The notes under the pieces: generated by a model
The model's input: only the letters and a program-made list of their open reading frames with translations
Database searches by the model: none
What the model was told of the DNA's origin: nothing
Source: an uncultured Clostridia bacterium
Lineage (GTDB): Bacteria > Bacillota > Clostridia > Christensenellales > Pumilibacteraceae
Assembly: GCA_944363615.1 (NCBI GenBank)
Contig: CALVUQ010000012.1
Span: 1-48,192, forward strand
Direction: 5' to 3'
Length of the DNA stretch: 48,192 bases
Position numbers and translations under genes: made by a program
In this document: piece by piece, positions 22,171-31,734 of the stretch
Numbering within the stretch: position 1 is the stretch's first letter
Layout of the letters: each line of letters begins with the position of its first letter

Positions 22171-24846
22171 TTGGTTAAAGAGAACAGAACGGCAGAGGAA
22201 AACACCGAGGCTTTTTCCAACATCAAAAAAGTCAACTCTCTTGTTCAGAAAAGCGGGCAGGGCTCTTTTGCCGCGCTTGTTTCCGATTATAAGTCGGTTC
22301 AAAGAAAAATCGACGTCGCGCTTGATAAAATCCGCAATCGCGCCGCCGAAAAGGAGCGCGCAAGAAAAGAGGAAGCTGAAAAAGCAAAACAGGCTGAACT
22401 GGAAAGAAAAGCAAAGCCCGCGCCTCCTCCTGCGCCCAAAGAAGAACCCGTAAAAGCAGAATCCGTGCAACAAGAAAAGGTTTCCGTACCCGAAAAAGTG
22501 CAGGAAAAGCCCGTTGAAGTTGCTAAACCGGCACCCGAAACAAAACCCGAAAAATCTGTCGGGGAGGTTAAGCCTGCCGCCGCGGAAAAACCCGAAAAGA
22601 AAGAAAGCGTGCGCACTATGACTTTTGAGCAGAATACCGCGCCGCAGGTTAAGACTACGCCGAGTTTCGTACGCGGCATGTATACTCCGCCGCCTGCAAT
22701 GCAAAAACCGGCTCAACCCAAAGGACAGATAGGGCCGAGAAGCGGTCAATCCCGCATGAACAACGGCAACAGACCGCAGGGTCAAGGCTCGTTTCCGTCA
22801 AGGAACGGCGCGGGATTTTCGCAAGGCGCCAAGCCTTCTTCCGGCGGTATCAGGCCCGCTGCTCGCAGCGGCGCTCCGAAAATCGCGGCAATGCCCGTTG
22901 CACCCGTAAAAGACAGGAAAGCTTTCGACAAGAAGAAAGATTTCAATAAACCCGAAGACAAAAAGACCATGAATAAGCGTACGCTTATCCGTAAGGGCTT
23001 CATTACCGACGACGTCGGAGAGGAGCGCATGGGTACGCGTAAGCTCAAAAACAAAAAGCCTAAGGCTCCCGTAGTGGTTGCGCCCGTCAAAATAGAAAAG
23101 GCGGTCATCACCACGGAAAATCTTACCGTAAAAATTCTCAGCGAAAAGATCGGCAAAACCGCTCAGGAAATCATCAAGCAGCTTATGCTTCTCGGCATAA
23201 TGACCAATATAAACAGCGTTGTCGATTTCCCGACGATGGAGCTTGTGGCAAACGAATTGGGCGTGGAGCTGGAGCTTAAGCTGGAGCAGACCAAGGAAGA
23301 GAAACTCGAAGCTATGCACGACGAGCAGGACGACGAGAAGGATCTTGTCAAACGTCCGCCCGTCATTACCGTCATGGGCCATGTCGACCACGGCAAAACC
23401 TCTTTGTTGGACGCAATAAGAAAAACTTCCGTCGCGGCAGGCGAAGCGGGCGGAATTACGCAGCACATAGGCGCATATTCCGTCATGTGCAAGGGCGAAA
23501 AAATAACCTTTCTCGATACTCCCGGACATGAAGCGTTTACCGAAATGCGCGCCCGCGGCGCTCTCGTTACCGACATAGCAGTGCTTATTGTAGCCGCCGA
23601 CGACGGCGTAATGCCTCAGACCGTAGAGTCCATTAACCATGCAAAAGCCGCAAAAGTGCCCGTAATTGTTGCAATAAACAAAATCGACAAACCCGGCGCC
23701 AATATCGAAAGGGTGAAACAGGCGCTTACAGAATACGACCTTGTACCCGAAGAATGGGGCGGCGATACCATAATGGTTCCCGTATCCGCAAAGACGGGCG
23801 AAGGCATCGACAAACTGCTGGAAATGATTCTGTTCCTTGCCGAATACAACAATTACCGTGCCAATCCCAAGCGTAAGGCGCGCGGTTCCGTCATCGAGTC
23901 CAAGCTGGACAAAGGCAAGGGCCCCGTTGCAAACATTATCGTGCAGAACGGTACTCTTCATGTGGGCGATTACGTTGTTTCCGGTCTTACAAGCGGCAGG
24001 GTCAGGGGAATGGTCGACGATAAAGGACGTTCGGTCAAAGAGGCTGGCCCGTCCAGTCCCGTATCCTTACTGGGCTTTACCGACGTACCCAATGCGGGCG
24101 ACGCTATTTACGTGGTAGACGACGAAAAGACCGCTAAACAGGTCATTGCCGAGCGTACCGCCAAGATGAAGAACGAACAGGCAAATCAGGGACAGAAGAT
24201 TACCCTCGACGACGTGTTCAACAAGATCAGCGAAGGCAAAATGAAGGAGCTTAATCTGCTTATAAAGGCGGACGTTCAGGGCTCTGTGGAAGCGCTTAAA
24301 ACCTCTTTGGAAAAACTCAGCAACGATGAGGTTAAGGTAAACGTCATTCACGGCGGCGTCGGCGCTATCAACAAATCCGACCTTATGCTTGCCGGGGTTT
24401 CCAATGCCATAATAATAGGCTTTAACGTCCGTCCCGACAGCGAATCCAAAGCTTTGGCGGAAAGCACGGGCGTGGATATAAGGCTTTACAACATCATTTA
24501 TGAGGCTATCGACGACATAGAAGCCGCAATGAAAGGTCTTATCGCGCCTAAGTATAAGGAAACCGTGATAGGCAGGGCTCAGATCCGCAATGTCATTAAG
24601 ATTTCGGGCGTGGGCGCGATTGCAGGTTGTTACGTTTTAAGCGGAAAACTTGCGCGTAACGCGAAAGTCCGCGTTTATCGCAATGACGTGGTTATTTTCG
24701 ACGGATCGGTCAACAACCTCAAGCGCTTTAAAGACGACGTCAAAGAAGTCGCAGCGGGTTACGAATGCGGTTTGAGTTTCGATAACTTCGAAGGATTCAG
24801 CGAGAACGACGAAGTTGAGGCTTACGTTCTCGAACAGGAAAAATAA
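22171..24846 (+). CDS. infB: Translation initiation factor IF-2
   Basis: GTPase that places fMet-tRNA on the 30S P site and promotes subunit joining. It has 891 residues. The TTG at 22171 follows GGAGG (22158-22162). A long disordered N-terminal region (about 30-260) is rich in K, E, P and A, with a GQNR-rich stretch. An IF2 N-terminal domain sits about 310-385 ([36 protein letters not shown]). The GTPase domain has GHVDHGKT (403-410), DTPGHEAF (from 449) and NKIDK (about 503). The beta-barrel domains and the C-terminal tRNA-binding domain follow ([42 protein letters not shown]). Length is typical for Clostridia. Confidence 0.97.
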   Translation: MVKENRTAEENTEAFSNIKKVNSLVQKSGQGSFAALVSDYKSVQRKIDVALDKIRNRAAEKERARKEEAEKAKQAELERKAKPAPPPAPKEEPVKAESVQQEKVSVPEKVQEKPVEVAKPAPETKPEKSVGEVKPAAAEKPEKKESVRTMTFEQNTAPQVKTTPSFVRGMYTPPPAMQKPAQPKGQIGPRSGQSRMNNGNRPQGQGSFPSRNGAGFSQGAKPSSGGIRPAARSGAPKIAAMPVAPVKDRKAFDKKKDFNKPEDKKTMNKRTLIRKGFITDDVGEERMGTRKLKNKKPKAPVVVAPVKIEKAVITTENLTVKILSEKIGKTAQEIIKQLMLLGIMTNINSVVDFPTMELVANELGVELELKLEQTKEEKLEAMHDEQDDEKDLVKRPPVITVMGHVDHGKTSLLDAIRKTSVAAGEAGGITQHIGAYSVMCKGEKITFLDTPGHEAFTEMRARGALVTDIAVLIVAADDGVMPQTVESINHAKAAKVPVIVAINKIDKPGANIERVKQALTEYDLVPEEWGGDTIMVPVSAKTGEGIDKLLEMILFLAEYNNYRANPKRKARGSVIESKLDKGKGPVANIIVQNGTLHVGDYVVSGLTSGRVRGMVDDKGRSVKEAGPSSPVSLLGFTDVPNAGDAIYVVDDEKTAKQVIAERTAKMKNEQANQGQKITLDDVFNKISEGKMKELNLLIKADVQGSVEALKTSLEKLSNDEVKVNVIHGGVGAINKSDLMLAGVSNAIIIGFNVRPDSESKALAESTGVDIRLYNIIYEAIDDIEAAMKGLIAPKYKETVIGRAQIRNVIKISGVGAIAGCYVLSGKLARNAKVRVYRNDVVIFDGSVNNLKRFKDDVKEVAAGYECGLSFDNFEGFSENDEVEAYVLEQEK

Positions 24847-24863
24847 TTTAATTCGGATTTAAT

Positions 24864-25220
24864 ATGAGTTTCAGATCGGACAGATTAAACAGCGAAATGC
24901 GGAAAGTTATCGCGGACATAATCGAAAACAAGATTAAAGACCCGCGTGTGTCGCAGATGGTAAGCGTTATGAAAGTGGAGGTCGCAAAAGACCTGAAAAC
25001 CGCAAAAGTATACCTTTCCGTGTACGGCGACAAGGAAAAATGCGAAACCACTTTCCGCGCAATTGTAAATGCGTCGGGTTTCATCCGTAAGGAATTGAGT
25101 TCTGTCTTTACGGATATAAGAAGCGTTCCCGCGCTGGATTTCCGCCTCGACAAATCAATGGAGTACAGTTCCAGGATAGAGGCGATTTTGGAGGAAGTTA
25201 AAAACAGTGACGATAATTGA
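24864..25220 (+). CDS. rbfA: Ribosome-binding factor A
   Basis: Cold-shock linked 30S maturation factor with a KH-like fold. It has 118 residues. Evidence: RSDRLNSEMRKVIADIIENKIKDPRVSQMVSVMKVEVAKDLKTAKVYLSVYG, which carries the conserved DPR and the D-L-x-x-AKVYVS strand. RBS is weak (GGATTTAAT). In B. subtilis ylxP lies between infB and rbfA; it is absent here. It overlaps nrnA by 14 bases. Confidence 0.95.
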   Translation: MSFRSDRLNSEMRKVIADIIENKIKDPRVSQMVSVMKVEVAKDLKTAKVYLSVYGDKEKCETTFRAIVNASGFIRKELSSVFTDIRSVPALDFRLDKSMEYSSRIEAILEEVKNSDDN

Positions 25221-26148
25221 ATCCGTAAAAAATTCCAAACGAATTCTGATCGTGTGTCACATCCGTCCCGACGGCGATTGTCTCGGGGCGGGTTTTGCGT
25301 TGAAACGCATTGCCGAAAAAGAAGGTAAGTCGGTTGATTTCGTCACTGATTCGCCGCTTCCCGGGCAATACGCTTTTATCGACGATTTTTTAAGTCTTAA
25401 CGACATAAAGTACGGCGATTACGACCTCGGCATTGCGGTGGATTGCGCGGATGACCTCAGACTGGGAAAATATCTTCAGAAGTTCAAAAAATGCAAAGTC
25501 ACTATTAACGTCGACCACCATCGCACCAACAACCGTTTTGCCGATTTCAATATCGTCGATCCCGATAAAAGCAGCACTTGCGAGCTTTTGTTCAATCTTA
25601 TCGAAAACGACGGTGTGATAGACAGTAGCGTGGCGACTTTGCTGTATCTCGGGATATCGACGGATACGGGTAATTTCATGCACAACAATACGACTTCATC
25701 GACGTTAAGCGCGGCGGCCAAGCTGCTTTCTTTAGGCGCGGACTTAGAAAAAATCATAAACGGATTTTATAAAAACAACACCAAAAACAAGCTTATGCTC
25801 ATTGCGAAGGCCATAGAATCCATACGGTTTTTCCATGACGATAAAATCGCCGTTATGACTGTTACTGCTGAAATGCTGGAAAAATGCGGTTGTGTAATGG
25901 CGGACACGGAAGGACTTATCGATTACGCCATGAGCATAGGTTCCGTTCACGCCGCGGTCTGCATGAGCGAGCAAAACGTACGCAGTTACAAAGTCAGCTT
26001 CAGGGCAAAAGACGTGGACGTGGCTGCCGCTGCGGCAACGTTCGGCGGAGGCGGACACAAACTGGCGGCGGGTTGCGTGGTCAACGGTCACTACGAAGAC
26101 GTCGTCCGAAAAGTGGTAAAAGCCGTTTCGGACGGAATGACGGAATGA
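25207..26148 (+). CDS. nrnA: DHH-family nanoRNase / pAp phosphatase (NrnA type)
   Basis: Degrades 2-5 nucleotide RNAs and often hydrolyses pAp. It has 313 residues. The GTG at 25207 overlaps rbfA. The DHH domain shows HIRPDGDCLGAG (18-29), D79 in IAVDCADDLRLG and DHH at 103-105 (VDHHRTNN); the DHHA1 domain at the C-terminus has FGGGGHKLAAGC (about 273-284). The gene is a standard member of the infB operon in clostridia. The stop overlaps the truB start (ATGA, 26145-26148). Confidence 0.94.
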   Translation: MTIIESVKNSKRILIVCHIRPDGDCLGAGFALKRIAEKEGKSVDFVTDSPLPGQYAFIDDFLSLNDIKYGDYDLGIAVDCADDLRLGKYLQKFKKCKVTINVDHHRTNNRFADFNIVDPDKSSTCELLFNLIENDGVIDSSVATLLYLGISTDTGNFMHNNTTSSTLSAAAKLLSLGADLEKIINGFYKNNTKNKLMLIAKAIESIRFFHDDKIAVMTVTAEMLEKCGCVMADTEGLIDYAMSIGSVHAAVCMSEQNVRSYKVSFRAKDVDVAAAAATFGGGGHKLAAGCVVNGHYEDVVRKVVKAVSDGMTE

Positions 26149-27002
26149 AAGGTATAGTCAATCTTTACAAGCCGCGCGGCTGGACAAGCCGTGACGCGGT
26201 AAATAAGGTGCGCAATCTCTTAGGCGTCAGGGACGTCGGCCACATGGGTACGCTTGACCCGCAGGGAGAGGGCGTTTTACTTATCGGCGTCGGCAAGGCA
26301 ACAAGACTTTTCGACGCATTTCTGAAAAAAGATAAGGTCTACGAAGCGGACTTTACCTTCGGTTATGAAACCGATACCCTGGACGGGGAAGGAAAAACCG
26401 TTAAGACGACGGAAAATATTCCCGACGGTTCAGCGCTTAAAAATGCCATTGCGGCTTTCAAAGGCAAAATCATGCAGCTTCCGCCCGATTACAGCGCCAA
26501 AAGCGTGGGCGGAGTACGTGCTTATAAACTTGCGCGCGAAGGCAAAAAGTTTACGCTTGCTCCCGCGCCGGTGGAAATATTCTCCGTTGAAATAACGGAC
26601 AAGCAGGCTGAAAACCGCTACCGTTTTCGCATACATTGTTCGGCGGGAACTTACATACGCAGCCTTTGCCGCGACATCGCTTATTCGGTTTCTTCGCTTG
26701 CCACCATGACTTATATAAAGCGTATGCGCGCGGGCAGGTTCGACGTAAAAGATTCCGTTACGGTGGAAGAAGTTGCTGCGTTAAAGGAAAAAGCGATAAT
26801 TCCTCTTGAAGAGGCTTTGTCGGATTTTCCCCGCTTTGTATTGGACGACAAAGATTATATTAAGCTTATTAACGGCGTAAAACTGCCTGTCGGCGACGTG
26901 CCAAAGGCTCCGTTTACGGTATTTTGCAAAGGCGAGTTGTTCGGTTTGGGAGAGAAATCCGAAGACGGCATACTTAAAATAAAGACTTATTTAAGGGACT
27001 GA
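26145..27002 (+). CDS. truB: tRNA pseudouridine(55) synthase
   Basis: Makes pseudouridine 55 in the tRNA T-loop. I chose the ATG at 26145, which gives MKGIVNLYKPRGWTS, the standard start, and overlaps the nrnA stop; a longer frame open from 25884 is only the shifted reading of nrnA. It has 285 residues. Motifs: GHMGTLDPQGEGVLLIGVGKATRL with catalytic D38, PPDYSAKSVGGVRAYKLAREG and the CSAGTYIRSLCRDI segment. The C-terminal PUA-like extension is short. RNA-modifying function follows from family knowledge. Confidence 0.96.
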   Translation: MKGIVNLYKPRGWTSRDAVNKVRNLLGVRDVGHMGTLDPQGEGVLLIGVGKATRLFDAFLKKDKVYEADFTFGYETDTLDGEGKTVKTTENIPDGSALKNAIAAFKGKIMQLPPDYSAKSVGGVRAYKLAREGKKFTLAPAPVEIFSVEITDKQAENRYRFRIHCSAGTYIRSLCRDIAYSVSSLATMTYIKRMRAGRFDVKDSVTVEEVAALKEKAIIPLEEALSDFPRFVLDDKDYIKLINGVKLPVGDVPKAPFTVFCKGELFGLGEKSEDGILKIKTYLRD

Positions 27003-27003
27003 A

Positions 27004-27900
27004 ATGGAAAAGGTTAATTGCGACAACAATAAAAGTCTTTGCCTTTCGCTTGGATTTTTCGACTGTATGCATCTGGGGCATCGTAAAATTGTGGATACGG
27101 CAAAAGAATTCTGCGAAAAAAACGGAGCCGAAAACGCGATTTTTACGTTTACCGACGATATTTCGGCTTCGGTGAAAGAGGGCGATAAACAGCTTTACAC
27201 TTTTAACGAGCGTAAAATTCTGTTTGCTCAGTGCGGAATAAGCCGGGTAGTGGCTTATCCGTTTAACGAAACGATAAAAAACACCGACAAGCGCGAGTTT
27301 CTGGACAATCTTTTGTCGGGACAAAAAATTTCCGCTTTCGCCTGCGGAGAGGATTATACTTTCGGACGCGGCGGCGAGGGAAACGTAGATTATCTTAGAA
27401 AATACTGCAATGAGAACAGGCTTTCGCTTATCGTCGTGCCTACCGTCAAATCCGAAGGCGAAAAAATTTCCTCTTCGCGCATCAGAAAGCTTATAGGCGA
27501 CGGACAAATCGAAAAAGCGAATTCCTTTCTGGGACAGCCGTATTTTATAGACAACAAAGTGGTTTCCGGTCGAGGAGAAGGTCATCTTTTCGGAATACCC
27601 ACGGCTAACGTAAGAGTTCCCGAGGACAAGTTTTTGCCCTGCAAAGGGGTTTATGCCTGCCGCATAATTATAGACGGCAAAACCTATCTTGCTGTAACCA
27701 ACGTCGGCGAAAAACCCACTTTCGACGACTACACCATGTCGGTGGAAGCTATGGTGGACGGCTTCAGCGGGAATCTTTACGGCAAGGATGTAAGGCTTTT
27801 GTTCCTGAAATACTTAAGAGGAATTAAGAAATTCGATACGCCTTATGCGCTTGCCGAAACTATAAGAAACGATTTAAGACGGAGTAAAGAATTATGTTGA
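27004..27900 (+). CDS. ribF: Bifunctional riboflavin kinase / FAD synthetase
   Basis: Makes FMN and FAD. It has 298 residues. The N-terminal nucleotidyl-transferase domain has GFFDCMHLGHRKI (17-29; the HxGH is H23-L-G-H26) and SSSRIRKLI (about 158-166). The C-terminal riboflavin kinase domain has GRGEGHLFGIPTANV (the conserved G-x-x-x-G-x-P-T-A-N), GVYACRI and a final DVRLLFLKYLRGIKKF. In most proteins the first motif reads FDGVHRGH; here it is FDCMHLGH, still keeping both His. Last gene of the infB operon; overlaps the next gene by 7 bases. Confidence 0.94.
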   Translation: MEKVNCDNNKSLCLSLGFFDCMHLGHRKIVDTAKEFCEKNGAENAIFTFTDDISASVKEGDKQLYTFNERKILFAQCGISRVVAYPFNETIKNTDKREFLDNLLSGQKISAFACGEDYTFGRGGEGNVDYLRKYCNENRLSLIVVPTVKSEGEKISSSRIRKLIGDGQIEKANSFLGQPYFIDNKVVSGRGEGHLFGIPTANVRVPEDKFLPCKGVYACRIIIDGKTYLAVTNVGEKPTFDDYTMSVEAMVDGFSGNLYGKDVRLLFLKYLRGIKKFDTPYALAETIRNDLRRSKELC

Positions 27901-28742
27901 GAATAGGACCTTCGGGAAATTCGCTCAGTTTTTACGAAAGCGGACACAAACACACTTACGAGGCGGCCGCCTGGCTTGCTTCCATCGGGCTTAACGCTTA
28001 CGAATATTCTTTCGGTCGCGGGGTGCACATCACAGACGAAACCGCGGAAAAAATCCGTTCGGAGATGAAAAAGTACGATGTCGAGTTGTCGGTACATGCG
28101 CCGTATTACACCAACTTTGCAAACCCCGATCCCGAAATGATCAAAAAATCAATTGGTTATATCGTTTCATCTCTCATCGCGATGAGAAAGATGGGCGGTA
28201 ACCGTACGGTATTTCACCCCGCAACTACGGGAAAGATGATCAGAAGCGAAGCTGTTGCCCTTGCAAAAGACAACATTGCGCTTCTTATGGACGATCTTAA
28301 TAAGGAAATTCCCTTTGACGACTACATTCTTTGTCCCGAAACCATGGGAAAACTCGGCCAGATCGGAACGGTTGAGGAGGTCGTGGATTTCTGTAAGCTT
28401 GACCCGCATCTTTATCCGTGTTTCGATTTCGGGCATATCAACAGTTACACGCGCGGCGGAATAAAGACCAAGGATGATTACCGTCGCATTATAGATTATA
28501 CGTTTAACGAATTGGGCGAATTAAAGGCGAAAAACATACACATACACTTTTCCAAGATTCAGTACGGGCCAAGCGGTGAAATAAGGCATCTTACTTTTGC
28601 CGATACCCAGTACGGCCCGCTTTATGAGCCTCTTGCGGAAATCATCGACGAATACCGCATGACGCCTTTTATAATCTGCGAATCGAGAGAAGTAATGGCG
28701 GAAGATGCCTTAATTATGAAAAACTGCCATAAAAACGTTTAA
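27894..28742 (+). CDS. Endonuclease IV-like TIM-barrel protein
   Basis: A 282-residue protein of the AP endonuclease 2 (Nfo) superfamily, length equal to Nfo. It keeps most zinc-ligand segments in order: VHAPYYTN (H69-like), VFHPA (H109-like), CPETMGK (E145-like), FDFGHINS (D179/H182-like), HIHFSK (H216-like), IRHLTF (H231-like) and ICESR (E261-like). The position of D229 in E. coli Nfo is I here, so one metal site may be altered. Endonuclease IV cuts 5' of abasic sites; whether this protein does is inferred. A broad clostridial clade of such Nfo-like proteins is known, so it need not be the main Nfo. Its ATG overlaps ribF by 7 bases, tying it to that operon. Confidence 0.82.
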   Translation: MLRIGPSGNSLSFYESGHKHTYEAAAWLASIGLNAYEYSFGRGVHITDETAEKIRSEMKKYDVELSVHAPYYTNFANPDPEMIKKSIGYIVSSLIAMRKMGGNRTVFHPATTGKMIRSEAVALAKDNIALLMDDLNKEIPFDDYILCPETMGKLGQIGTVEEVVDFCKLDPHLYPCFDFGHINSYTRGGIKTKDDYRRIIDYTFNELGELKAKNIHIHFSKIQYGPSGEIRHLTFADTQYGPLYEPLAEIIDEYRMTPFIICESREVMAEDALIMKNCHKNV

Positions 28743-28761
28743 CTTTTTTCGCAAAATATGT

Positions 28762-28767
28762 TAAAAT
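28762..28767 (+). promoter_or_regulatory. Possible -10 element before the M24 peptidase gene
   Basis: TAAAAT at 28762-28767 in an A+T-rich gap, with GGAG (28776-28779) before the ATG at 28788. No good -35 is visible. Confidence 0.35.
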
Positions 28768-28787
28768 ATTGCTTAGGAGCGCATTAA

Positions 28788-29822
28788 ATGTTTACAAAGA
28801 TTGACGCATACGTAATATTGAGTGCGGAAAACCGTTTTTATTATACCGGTTTCATGTCTTCGTTCGGCTGTGTTATAGTTACCCGAAACGGAAAGTATTT
28901 CATCACCGACCCGCGTTACGCTGCGGAGGCTCGTAAGTGCGTGGAAGGATTTACCATACTGACCACTTCGGGCGCGGCGTTTTACGACGACATCGTGAAG
29001 GTGCTTAAAAAGGAAGAGGTTAAGACCGTAGGCTACGAAGACAACTTTGTTACGGTTGCGGGTTTTAAAAAGCTGAAAGCCGCTTTATCGGATTTTACGT
29101 TGAAAGCCGCGTCTTCCGTGTTTGACGACCTTCGTCTTATCAAAAGCGAGGAGGAGATTCAAAAAGTCGCCGCCGCGGAAATAGTCACTCAGAAAGCGCT
29201 GCTTAAAACTTTACCGCTTCTTAAAGCCGGAGTTTCCGAAAAAGACATTTCCAACGAAATCACTTATCAGATGCTGTCTTTGGGCGCGGACGAGCTTGCT
29301 TTCGAAAATATTGTCGCATTCGGCATCAATACCGCAAATCCGCATCACCATCCTTCGATGAAAAAGCTGGAAAAAAACGAAATGGTCACGTTTGACATCG
29401 GGGCAAGGGTAAACGGTTACTGCGGGGACATGACCCGTACTTTCTGCTTCGGAAAGCCTGACGAAAAGCTTGCCAAGATTCATAACATCGTGCTTGAGGC
29501 GCAGAAGTACGCGCTTAACAACATTAAAGCGGGCATGACCGGCAGAGAGGCGCATCTTCTGGCAAGCGAGTATATTACCGCCAACGGCTACGGCAACGAG
29601 TTTACTCATTCTTTGGGGCACGGCATCGGCATAGTGGTTCACGAAGGACCTTATATGGGACCGCGGTCCGAGGACGTGCTTAAGGAAAACATGATTGTTT
29701 CGGTGGAGCCGGGTATTTACGTGGACGGTTTCGGCGGCGCGAGAATAGAAGATATAGTCGTTGTCAAAAACGACGGTGTGGTTAATCTTACCACCATGGT
29801 GGACAAGGGCATCAGCCTTTAA
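28788..29822 (+). CDS. M24-family Xaa-Pro aminopeptidase
   Basis: Removes an N-terminal residue before proline; dinuclear metal enzyme. It has 344 residues. The N-terminal creatinase-like domain (1-115) has DPRYAAEA, and the catalytic pita-bread domain holds metal ligands D203 (FDIG), D214 (CGDMTRTF), H278 (HSLGHGIG), E307 (VEPGIY) and E321 (ARIED). The gene directly precedes efp, as papA/yqhT does in B. subtilis. It probably has its own weak promoter. Confidence 0.94.
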   Translation: MFTKIDAYVILSAENRFYYTGFMSSFGCVIVTRNGKYFITDPRYAAEARKCVEGFTILTTSGAAFYDDIVKVLKKEEVKTVGYEDNFVTVAGFKKLKAALSDFTLKAASSVFDDLRLIKSEEEIQKVAAAEIVTQKALLKTLPLLKAGVSEKDISNEITYQMLSLGADELAFENIVAFGINTANPHHHPSMKKLEKNEMVTFDIGARVNGYCGDMTRTFCFGKPDEKLAKIHNIVLEAQKYALNNIKAGMTGREAHLLASEYITANGYGNEFTHSLGHGIGIVVHEGPYMGPRSEDVLKENMIVSVEPGIYVDGFGGARIEDIVVVKNDGVVNLTTMVDKGISL

Positions 29823-29854
29823 CAAATACAGGATATTCAATTCAGGAGGATTAT

Positions 29855-30412
29855 ATGGTAGCAGGTGATTTCAGAAAGGGTGTAACTATCGAAATCGACG
29901 GAAAAGTTTTTATGGTCGTGGACTTTCAGCACGTAAAACCCGGTAAAGGTGCGGCGTTTGTGCGCGCAAAGCTTAAGAACGTCGTTACGGGACAAGTCCT
30001 CGAGCAGACTTTCAACCCCTCGGACAAGTACCCCGACGCCCGCATAGACAGAAAGGAAATGCAGTATTCTTATAACGACGGCGGCATCTATTATTTCATG
30101 GATATGGAAACTTTCGATATGCTTCCGCTCAATTACGATTTGGTTGCAGACGCAATGCAGTTCGTAAAAGAGGAAATGATGGTGACCATTCAGCTTTATA
30201 AAGGCGAGGCTTTCAGCGTTGTTCCGCCCAATTTTGTGGAGCTTGAGGTCGCTTCTACCGAGCCCGGTATTCAGGGCGATACCTCCAAAGCCGGCAATAA
30301 GCCCGCTACTTTGGAAACCGGTTACAATATTCAGGTTCCCCTGTTTGTCAATACGGGCGACAAAATCCGCGTCGATACCCGCACCGGAACATATATGGAG
30401 CGCGTCAAGTAA
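29855..30412 (+). CDS. efp: Translation elongation factor P
   Basis: Relieves ribosome stalling at polyproline. It has 185 residues, three beta-barrel domains. Evidence: [31 protein letters not shown] (23-53) with the modifiable-lysine loop PGKGAA (K31), then [24 protein letters not shown] and the C-terminal [45 protein letters not shown] (29843-29848) precedes the ATG. It is followed by a terminator (30429-30459), separating it from spoIIIA. Confidence 0.97.
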   Translation: MVAGDFRKGVTIEIDGKVFMVVDFQHVKPGKGAAFVRAKLKNVVTGQVLEQTFNPSDKYPDARIDRKEMQYSYNDGGIYYFMDMETFDMLPLNYDLVADAMQFVKEEMMVTIQLYKGEAFSVVPPNFVELEVASTEPGIQGDTSKAGNKPATLETGYNIQVPLFVNTGDKIRVDTRTGTYMERVK

Positions 30413-30428
30413 ATTTAAGAAAGTCTTA

Positions 30429-30459
30429 AAATCCCTGCCTTACGGCGGGGATTTTTTTT
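30429..30459 (+). terminator. Terminator after efp
   Basis: AATCCCTGCC (30430-30439) pairs with GGCGGGGATT (30444-30453, one G-T), followed by TTTTTTTT. Confidence 0.9.
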
Positions 30460-30705
30460 ACGGTTTGTTTTTATTTAGCTTTTTAAGTTTGTTGGAAAGC
30501 TTTTAAAAAGCGGTTTTCAAAACAGCCGAACGCCGTTTGATAAAGCGCGTAGCCGAATAAAATAAGTTGTATAAATATAAACTTTGTGCAGGGCTTAAAT
30601 AGAATTTGTTTATATTGGCGCTTTAATGCCTTAATCCTATCGACGGAACGGCAAACTTTGCTATGTTAAAATAAACGCGCTTAATGTTCAGATAAATGAT
30701 TTTCG

Positions 30706-30740
30706 GGGCGTACCGCACTTTACTGCGGACGCCTTTTTTG
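30706..30740 (+). terminator. Orphan terminator-like hairpin upstream of spoIIIAA
   Basis: GGCGT-A-CCGCA (30707-30717) pairs with TGCGGACGCC (30723-30732) with one bulged A, followed by TTTTTTG. No gene lies between it and the efp terminator. Confidence 0.75.
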
Positions 30741-30753
30741 TTATTTTCTTAAG

Positions 30754-30782
30754 TCATAATGTTTGTCCGCATCTAATATATT
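30754..30782 (+). promoter_or_regulatory. Weak candidate sigma-E promoter of spoIIIA
   Basis: TCATAAT (30754-30760), a 14-base spacer and AATATATT (30775-30782), compared with the known B. subtilis sigma-E pattern KMATATT-14-CATACAMT. The -10 is a poor match; offered only because spoIIIA is sigma-E dependent in known spore formers. Confidence 0.25.
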
Positions 30783-30813
30783 TAGATAGAAATATTTTTA
30801 CGGGAGAAACACT

Positions 30814-31728
30814 ATGCTGAACAAGATTTTACCTGCGGAAGTTTTTGCGGTTATAGAAACGCGGCTGGACAAGGCAAGGGTATATGAACTCAGGTTCCGC
30901 GCGGAAATGCCCGTAGTTATCGATTACGGCGGCAGATATTATTATCTCGGCAAAAACGGCATAACCGACGAAAGCAAAAATGCTATGATTGCCTCTTGCG
31001 AAACGGTAAAAAACATTGTAGTAAAGGCTACCGAATTTTCGCTGTATTCCGTAAACAATCAGCTTGTAAAGGGATTCATAACCATAAACGGAGGCATAAG
31101 GCTGGGAGTTTGCGGGGAAATCGTGCGCGACGGCAATACGGTCAAAACCATAAAAAATTTCAGTTCCGTAAACATACGCATACCGCATGAAATAAACGGT
31201 TGCTCGCTTACGGCGTGTTCCTTTATAAACGACACAAGGCTGAGAAGCGCGCTTATAGTAGCACCGCCCGGCGCGGGCAAAACTACCGTATTGCGCGATC
31301 TTTGCAAAAACCTGAATCACGATATAAAAAACGTGTTGCTTGTGGACGAACGCAGCGAAATAGCGGCGGTTCACGACGGGCGTCCGCAGCTTGACGTGGG
31401 AAAGACTACGGACATTATAAGTAACTGTACAAAAGCTTATGCGTTTTCGTACGGAATCCGCAGTATGCGTCCCGACCTTATCGTCACCGACGAGCTTATG
31501 AGCGAGGAAGATTTTTCTGCGGTCGTAAACGCGGCGGCGGGAGGAGTGTGCGTAATTGCGTCCGTGCACGCCTCGACGCCCGAGGAGCTTTTTTCGCGGG
31601 CGGGATTTAATTGGGCGTTCGGTAAAAAGGTGTTCTCAAGATACGTGTTTTTATCGGAGCGCAAGGGACCCGGAACTTACGAAAACATATACGACGCCGA
31701 AATGAAGTGCATTTATTTTGCGTCGTGA
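30814..31728 (+). CDS. spoIIIAA: Stage III sporulation protein AA, export ATPase
   Basis: Mother-cell ATPase of the SpoIIIA-SpoIIQ channel, related to secretion ATPases. It has 304 residues. Walker A is APPGAGKTT (150-158), Walker B region VLLVDERSEIAAVHDG (174-189), and ELMSEED is in the later part (DELMSEEDF). The N-terminal half resembles an RNA-binding/secretin-ATPase N domain. GGGAG (30802-30806) precedes the ATG. First of eight genes in the conserved order AA to AH, with only short gaps; expected to be made in the mother cell under sigma-E. Confidence 0.96.
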   Translation: MLNKILPAEVFAVIETRLDKARVYELRFRAEMPVVIDYGGRYYYLGKNGITDESKNAMIASCETVKNIVVKATEFSLYSVNNQLVKGFITINGGIRLGVCGEIVRDGNTVKTIKNFSSVNIRIPHEINGCSLTACSFINDTRLRSALIVAPPGAGKTTVLRDLCKNLNHDIKNVLLVDERSEIAAVHDGRPQLDVGKTTDIISNCTKAYAFSYGIRSMRPDLIVTDELMSEEDFSAVVNAAAGGVCVIASVHASTPEELFSRAGFNWAFGKKVFSRYVFLSERKGPGTYENIYDAEMKCIYFAS

Positions 31729-31734
31729 GCCGTT

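Larger units (their letters stand above)
30413..30813 (+). other. Intergenic region efp to spoIIIAA
   Basis: 400 non-coding bases with two strong hairpin terminators (30429-30459, 30706-30740) but no gene between them on this strand. The 240 bases between the terminators are A+T-rich and could encode a small RNA, but I see no clear promoter. The last 70 bases hold a weak candidate sigma-E promoter. Confidence 0.6.

Noticed and set aside
22798..23961. Long antisense open frame within infB
   Set aside because: Mirror of a strongly conserved IF-2 region; no motif or start signal.
25884..26144. N-terminal extension of truB
   Set aside because: It is the +1 reading of nrnA; truB homologues start at 26145 with MKGIVNLYKP.
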